From an uncultured Terriglobus sp. (GTDB lineage: Bacteria > Acidobacteriota > Terriglobia > Terriglobales > Acidobacteriaceae), in NCBI GenBank assembly GCA_937871605.1, contig CALMRM010000239.1, positions 11,341 to 20,414 on the forward strand: a stretch of DNA of 9,074 bases. Direction: 5' to 3'. Made by a program: the position numbers and the translations under genes. The notes below the pieces were generated by a model. That model was given only the letters and a program-made list of their open reading frames with translations. It was not told the origin of the DNA and did no database searches. Below, piece by piece: positions 5,821-9,074 of this stretch (the stretch's first letter is position 1; each line of letters begins with the position of its first letter).

Positions 5821-6113
5821 CAGCGCTGCTGCAGCGGGAGTTGTGGACCTCCTGGGCTTCCCTGCTGCGGTCATACGCAGCGGTCCATGCACTCGGCAAG
5901 AGTCAGCATGCGGTGGTCGAGGTGTCCGATGACGAGATCCTGCTGCGTTTCGGTCAGCGCTCTTCCCATTTCACGGCCATGGAGTACATTGCGCCGGATG
6001 GTAAGGCGCTTCCCTTTGCGTTGACGGTAAACGGACGCGCCCGCATCGGCGACACGGAAGATGAGATGGACCTCACCGCAGAACGGCTCGCATCGGCGAT
6101 AATCAATGCGTGA
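5817..6113 (+). CDS. Hypothetical protein, 98 aa, coupled to nuoE
   Basis: Not recognised. The GTG start overlaps the RraB-like stop by 4 bases, and its own TGA stop overlaps the nuoE GTG start by 4 bases. It is therefore enclosed in a tight translational relay, which strongly supports it as a real gene. GC matches the nuo genes. The N-terminal half (about 1-30) looks like one or two amphipathic helices rich in Leu, Trp and Ala (ELWTSWASLLRSYAAVHALG). The second half is probably beta-strand (VVEVSDDEILLRFGQRSSHFT, then PFALTVNGRARIG). It ends in a short acidic helix (LTAERLASAII). No cysteines, signal peptide or membrane segment are seen, so it should be cytoplasmic. The context suggests a partner of the RraB-like protein or an accessory factor for the NADH module; this is inference only. 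Confidence 0.75.
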   Translation: MTALLQRELWTSWASLLRSYAAVHALGKSQHAVVEVSDDEILLRFGQRSSHFTAMEYIAPDGKALPFALTVNGRARIGDTEDEMDLTAERLASAIINA

Positions 6114-6619
6114 GCACCGTTACGGACAGCATCTTTTTGCCGGCTACGGCCGCGCGCTTCGATAAACTCGTCACGCTCTACCCCGTCAAGCGCTCGGCGC
6201 TGGTGCCGATGCTGCTGTACGCGCAGGACGAAGTCGGCTACGTCTCGGACGCTGTCGTGGCCGAGATCGCGCGACGCTTGGATCTACTGGAACTGGATGT
6301 GCGCGGTGTGCTCTCGTACTACTCCATGCTGCGTACGCAGCCCGCAGGCAAGTTTAATGTGCAGGTGTGCACGAACATCAGCTGCATGGTAGTGGGCGGC
6401 TACGACATCCTCGACCACTGCAAGGCGCGGCTCGGCATCGGGCACAAGGAAGTGACGCCGGACGGTCAGTTCTCGCTGGAAGAAGTTGAGTGCATCGGCG
6501 CCTGCTGCTGGGCACCCGCCATGCAGGTGAACTACGACTTTCACGACAACCTGACGCCCGCCAAGGTGGACGCCATTCTGGACGATTATGCGGCTGGCCG
6601 CGGACTGGATGTGAAGTAA
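6110..6619 (+). CDS. nuoE: NADH-quinone oxidoreductase subunit E
   Basis: 24-kDa thioredoxin-fold subunit of the NADH-oxidising module of complex I, carrying the [2Fe-2S] cluster N1a next to NuoF. 169 aa, normal length. The helical N-terminal domain includes LVPMLLYAQDEVGYVSDAVV (31-50) and the YYSML stretch (70-74). The four cluster ligands are C87 and C92 (VCTNISCM) and C128 and C132 (ECIGACCWAP). An extra cysteine, C133, directly follows the last ligand. The start is GTG 6110, overlapping the preceding stop by 4 bases with no clear Shine-Dalgarno, so initiation probably depends on coupling. The stop TAA overlaps the nuoF ATG by one base. Confidence 0.97.
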   Translation: MSTVTDSIFLPATAARFDKLVTLYPVKRSALVPMLLYAQDEVGYVSDAVVAEIARRLDLLELDVRGVLSYYSMLRTQPAGKFNVQVCTNISCMVVGGYDILDHCKARLGIGHKEVTPDGQFSLEEVECIGACCWAPAMQVNYDFHDNLTPAKVDAILDDYAAGRGLDVK

Positions 6620-7941
6620 TGCCGGAACTGGTATCGCATCCCGACGAGGTCAAAGTTCTCTCCCGCCGTTTCGGTCAGGGTGCCGCAGAGATCGACAAAT
6701 ACATGGAACTGGACGGCTACAAGGCTGTGCAGCGCGCGATTGAGCAGGGCCCCGAGTGGGTCATTAATGAGATGAAGGCCAGCGGCCTGCGCGGGCGCGG
6801 CGGTGCAGGCTTCCCGACTGGCATGAAGTGGTCCTTTGTACCGAAGACCAGCGAAAAGCCGAAGTACGTACTAGTGAACGGCGACGAATCCGAGCCGGGC
6901 ACTTGCAAGGACCACGTCATTTTCCTGCACGATCCGCACGCCATCATTGAGGGAACCATGATCGCGGGCCTGGCCATTGGCGCGAAGATGGGTTTCATCT
7001 ACCTGCGCGGCGAGTACCGCTACCTCCTCAAGATCGTGGAAAAGGCCGTCGCCGACGCTTATGCGAAGGGCGTGCTGGGCAAAAGCATCTTCGGCAAAGA
7101 GGGTGTGGACTTCGACATCGTGACGCAGACCGGTGCCGGCGCGTACGAAGTGGGCGAGGAATCCGCGCTCATGGAGTCGCTGGAGGGCAAGCGTGGCGTG
7201 CCGCGCATCAAGCCGCCCTTCCCCGCTGTCGTTGGCCTGTACGGCGGCCCGACCGTTATCAACAATGCCGAGACCATCGCCCGCGCGCCGCACATTCTGC
7301 TGATGGGTGGGGCGGAATACGCAAAGATTGGCAGCGAGCGGAATGGCGGCACCCGCCTGTTCGGCATCAGCGGCATGGTGGAGCGGCCCGGCATCTACGA
7401 GCTGCCCATGGGCTACAACCTGAAGAAAGCCATCTACGAGGTCGCGGGCGGCGTCAAGGGCGGCAAGAAACTGAAGGCCGTGGTACCCGGTGGTTCCAGT
7501 TGCCCGGTCTTGACAGCGGACGAACTCGACGTGGGTCTCGACTTCGACCAGATGGGCAAAGCGGGCACCATGCTCGGCTCCGGCGGCATCGTGGTGCTGG
7601 ACGAGACGGTCAGCATGGTCGAGTTCGCGTTGCGGACCATCAAGTTCTACCAGCATGAAAGCTGCGGCTGGTGCGTTCCCTGCCGCGAAGGTACCGACTG
7701 GCTGAAGAAGACGCTGACCCGCTTTTACAACGGCGGCGGCAATGCCAAGGACATCAACAATATTCAGTACCTGGCCGAGAACATGATGGGCCGCACCTTT
7801 TGCCCGTTGGGTGACGCGGCGGCCATGCCGACGATTGCGTTCGTGAAGAAGTTCCGGCATGAGTTTGAGGAATACCTGGGCGGCACGCGGACGGAGAAGG
7901 CGTTTATCACGACGGACGAGTTGGTCGGCGCGGCACACTAA
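6619..7941 (+). CDS. nuoF: NADH-quinone oxidoreductase subunit F
   Basis: 51-kDa subunit of complex I that binds NADH and FMN and the [4Fe-4S] cluster N3; the site of electron entry. 440 aa, normal length. Seen: GLRGRGGAGFPTG (56-68); NGDESEPGTCKD (87-98), part of the FMN/NADH pocket; GAGAYEVGEESALMESLEG (172-190); KPPFPAVVGLYGGPTVINN; and ESCGWCVPCREG with cluster ligands C349, C352 and C355, plus C395 in FCPLGDAA. Compared with the common GAGAYICGEETAL the segment reads EV in place of IC at 177-178, while the two following glutamates are kept. ATG 6619 overlaps the nuoE stop (TAATG) and has no strong Shine-Dalgarno. An in-frame upstream extension to 6490 is only nuoE read in another frame. 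A 355-base gap follows, although nuoG is normally adjacent. Confidence 0.98.
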   Translation: MPELVSHPDEVKVLSRRFGQGAAEIDKYMELDGYKAVQRAIEQGPEWVINEMKASGLRGRGGAGFPTGMKWSFVPKTSEKPKYVLVNGDESEPGTCKDHVIFLHDPHAIIEGTMIAGLAIGAKMGFIYLRGEYRYLLKIVEKAVADAYAKGVLGKSIFGKEGVDFDIVTQTGAGAYEVGEESALMESLEGKRGVPRIKPPFPAVVGLYGGPTVINNAETIARAPHILLMGGAEYAKIGSERNGGTRLFGISGMVERPGIYELPMGYNLKKAIYEVAGGVKGGKKLKAVVPGGSSCPVLTADELDVGLDFDQMGKAGTMLGSGGIVVLDETVSMVEFALRTIKFYQHESCGWCVPCREGTDWLKKTLTRFYNGGGNAKDINNIQYLAENMMGRTFCPLGDAAAMPTIAFVKKFRHEFEEYLGGTRTEKAFITTDELVGAAH

Positions 7942-8296
7942 GGGAAGAACGAAAGAGAGACAGCGATGCAGATGTGACATACCGGCATCGGAGGCCGGAC
8001 ACATATGCGTCATCCTTCCACCCGCGCGGAACGTCGCCGTGCGTGGCATTCTGCAAGACGTCGCTATCGCAACCGGCTCTTGTTCTGCAGCACGCATGAA
8101 CATCCACCGGAAGAGAACGCTTATTGGAGTAGAGGTGGCAAGCAGTGCGAGGCTCACGGCAACCGGTGCGCTCACAGCATGACTGACCGACACGAACGAC
8201 GGCGCTCTGTGAAGAGAGAACGTAGCCTTCACAAGACTTCTACAATACTTTAAGCTGACTGACTGTTGTCGCATACTTGAGAAATGAAGAGGGGAC
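7942..8296 (+). other. 355-base gap between nuoF and dsbA-like gene
   Basis: No convincing gene. Short frames here (for example 8005-8253, 82 codons) are Arg/His-rich, have no good ribosome binding site and resemble nothing. A small hairpin, CCGGC (7982-7986)/GCCGG (7994-7998), lies 40 bases after nuoF but has no U-tract. TACAAT at 8241-8246 could be a -10 box for the downstream gene, though no good -35 is paired with it. The gap is unusually long for the inside of a nuo operon and could be the remains of a decayed gene or an insertion. Confidence 0.5.
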
Positions 8297-8953
8297 ATGA
8301 GGCGGTTTCTGCAAGCTATCCTAGCGATTGCTCTATGTGTTTCGTCCTGCAGTTATGGACATGCGCAGTTCACAGGCACACCCGCCAGTAACGGTCCTCT
8401 CCAGAGTCTCAGGCTGCTGAAACCGCCCGCTGGCAGTAAGGTTGCGATAGTTGTGTTTGAGGACCAGGGATGCCCCGGTTGTGCGCATGCTCATCCGATT
8501 GAGCAGCAGGTGTCTCTGTCCAACCACGTGCCAATCGTCCGCTATGACTACCCGCTCGAAGCGCATGTGTGGACCTTTCAGGGAGCCGTCTGCGCGCGCT
8601 ACATACAGGACAAGGTCAATCCGAAACTCGCAGATCAGTTTCGTGGCGACGTCTTTCTGCACCAGCAAAGTATTGAAAGCCGTGAAGACATCATGCGGTA
8701 TTTCCGGACGTGGCTCGGTCAGCATGGACAGGCTACTCCGTTCGCGCTTGACAGCGATGGGTTTTTGTCAAGGGCGGTGAAAGCGGACTTCGACTTGGGC
8801 CAACGCGTTCACGTCGGCTTTACGCCCACAGTGATCGTAGTCAGCATGGACAAAGAGCAAGTGGTCTGCGGTAAGACGCGCACGGATGACATTAACCAGC
8901 TCGCTACGGTCGTGCAGGCCGCACAACGCGCGACATCGACGCGGAAGAACTAG
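8297..8953 (+). CDS. Secreted DsbA-like thiol oxidoreductase
   Basis: 218 aa thioredoxin-fold protein of the DsbA/Thioredoxin_4 type. The N-terminus is a signal peptide: basic MRR, hydrophobic 4-15, likely cut after GHA at residue 23. A lipoprotein Cys at 18 is possible but the box is poor. The redox site is C59-P-G-C62, placed after the strand VAIVVFEDQG as in DsbA proteins. The cis-proline loop is FTPTVIVV (P177), and an alpha-helical insert lies between them (about 65-165). It should make, break or isomerise disulfides outside the cytoplasm. ATG 8297 is supported by AAGAGGGG 2 bases upstream of it and by the signal peptide. Seven bases separate its stop from the nuoG ATG, so it is probably cotranscribed with nuoG. 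GC (about 50-55% in sampled stretches) is below that of the nuo genes, hinting at separate ancestry. DsbA-like proteins are not complex I subunits. Confidence 0.87.
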   Translation: MRRFLQAILAIALCVSSCSYGHAQFTGTPASNGPLQSLRLLKPPAGSKVAIVVFEDQGCPGCAHAHPIEQQVSLSNHVPIVRYDYPLEAHVWTFQGAVCARYIQDKVNPKLADQFRGDVFLHQQSIESREDIMRYFRTWLGQHGQATPFALDSDGFLSRAVKADFDLGQRVHVGFTPTVIVVSMDKEQVVCGKTRTDDINQLATVVQAAQRATSTRKN

Positions 8954-8959
8954 GACCAT

Positions 8960-9074
8960 ATGCCAGATGTAACCCTCACCGTAGACGGCCAGAAGATTAC
9001 CGCACCCGCGGGCACTCTGCTGATCGATGCCTGCAAGGCCGCGGGCGTCCAGATCCCTGCGTTCTGTTACTACC
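8960..9074 (+). CDS. nuoG: NADH-quinone oxidoreductase subunit G (5' end only)
   Basis: First 38 codons of the large iron-sulfur subunit of the NADH module. The visible part is the N-terminal ferredoxin-like [2Fe-2S] domain: VTLTVDGQKITAPAGTLLIDACKAAGVQIPAFCYY. It matches the usual NuoG start, and C36 in FCYY is the first ligand of cluster N1b. The ATG is preceded by TAGGA (8951-8955), which uses the stop codon of the DsbA-like gene. The frame continues past the right edge, so nothing can be said about the [4Fe-4S] or molybdopterin-type domains. Confidence 0.93.
   Translation, partial: MPDVTLTVDGQKITAPAGTLLIDACKAAGVQIPAFCYY

Noticed and set aside
8005..8253. 82-codon ORF in the nuoF-dsbA gap
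   Set aside because: Composition is Arg/His/Ser-rich and low complexity, there is no good ribosome binding site, and no motif can be seen.
6871..8298. 475-codon ORF on the minus strand opposite nuoF
   Set aside because: It lies antisense to nuoF in a GC-rich gene, where long open shadow frames are common. It is His/Arg/Ala-rich with no family resemblance.
1..9074. CRISPR array, tRNA genes, insertion-sequence ends or direct repeats
   Set aside because: No regularly spaced repeats, cloverleaf sequences, transposase-like frames or paired terminal repeats were found on reading both strands.

Overview
The window is a GC-rich bacterial chromosome segment of about 9 kb. It holds the first two thirds of a complex I (NADH:quinone oxidoreductase, nuo) gene cluster, preceded by a prepilin peptidase gene and a divergently oriented thiamin-thiazole synthase gene. 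The protein styles (NuoD, NuoE and NuoF sequences, a Uma2-family nuclease, the prepilin peptidase) suggest Acidobacteriota, probably the Terriglobus/Granulicella group. That placement is inferred from recollection of family sequences, not from a search.

Left part (1-1095): thiG runs leftward off the window edge. Upstream of it, on the same minus strand, lies a roughly 290-base tract with no conventional gene. It holds a terminator-like hairpin, a 10-bp paired element enclosing a second perfect hairpin, and a 22-codon ORF. That ORF starts at an extended Shine-Dalgarno sequence complementary, with one bulged base, to about 19 nt of the 16S rRNA 3' end. This is the most unexplained part of the window.

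Middle-left (1096-2013): a prepilin peptidase (PilD/GspO type, A24 aspartyl protease) with the N-terminal zinc/methyltransferase-like domain and a long loop between its two catalytic aspartates. Its likely ATG lies just where transcription from a TATACT box would begin, so it may be leaderless.

Right part (2107-9074): nuoA-nuoC-[126-aa unknown]-nuoD, a strong intrinsic terminator, Uma2 nuclease, RraB-like protein, [98-aa unknown], nuoE-nuoF, a 355-base gap, a secreted DsbA-like thiol oxidoreductase, and the start of nuoG. nuoB is missing from its usual place between nuoA and nuoC. The core genes are joined by 1-4 base stop/start overlaps (A/C, C/unknown, RraB/98-aa, 98-aa/E, E/F), so they are probably translated in a coupled way. 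The non-nuo genes sit in three interruptions (C-D, D-E, F-G). Two of these insertions (the 126-aa ORF and the DsbA-like gene) are visibly lower in GC than the nuo genes.

How they work together: NuoE, NuoF and NuoG form the NADH-oxidising module, NuoC and NuoD belong to the quinone-reducing arm, and NuoA is a membrane subunit. The accessory genes are not known complex I subunits. The coupled RraB-like/98-aa pair directly ahead of nuoE is the best candidate for a functional link to complex I production.
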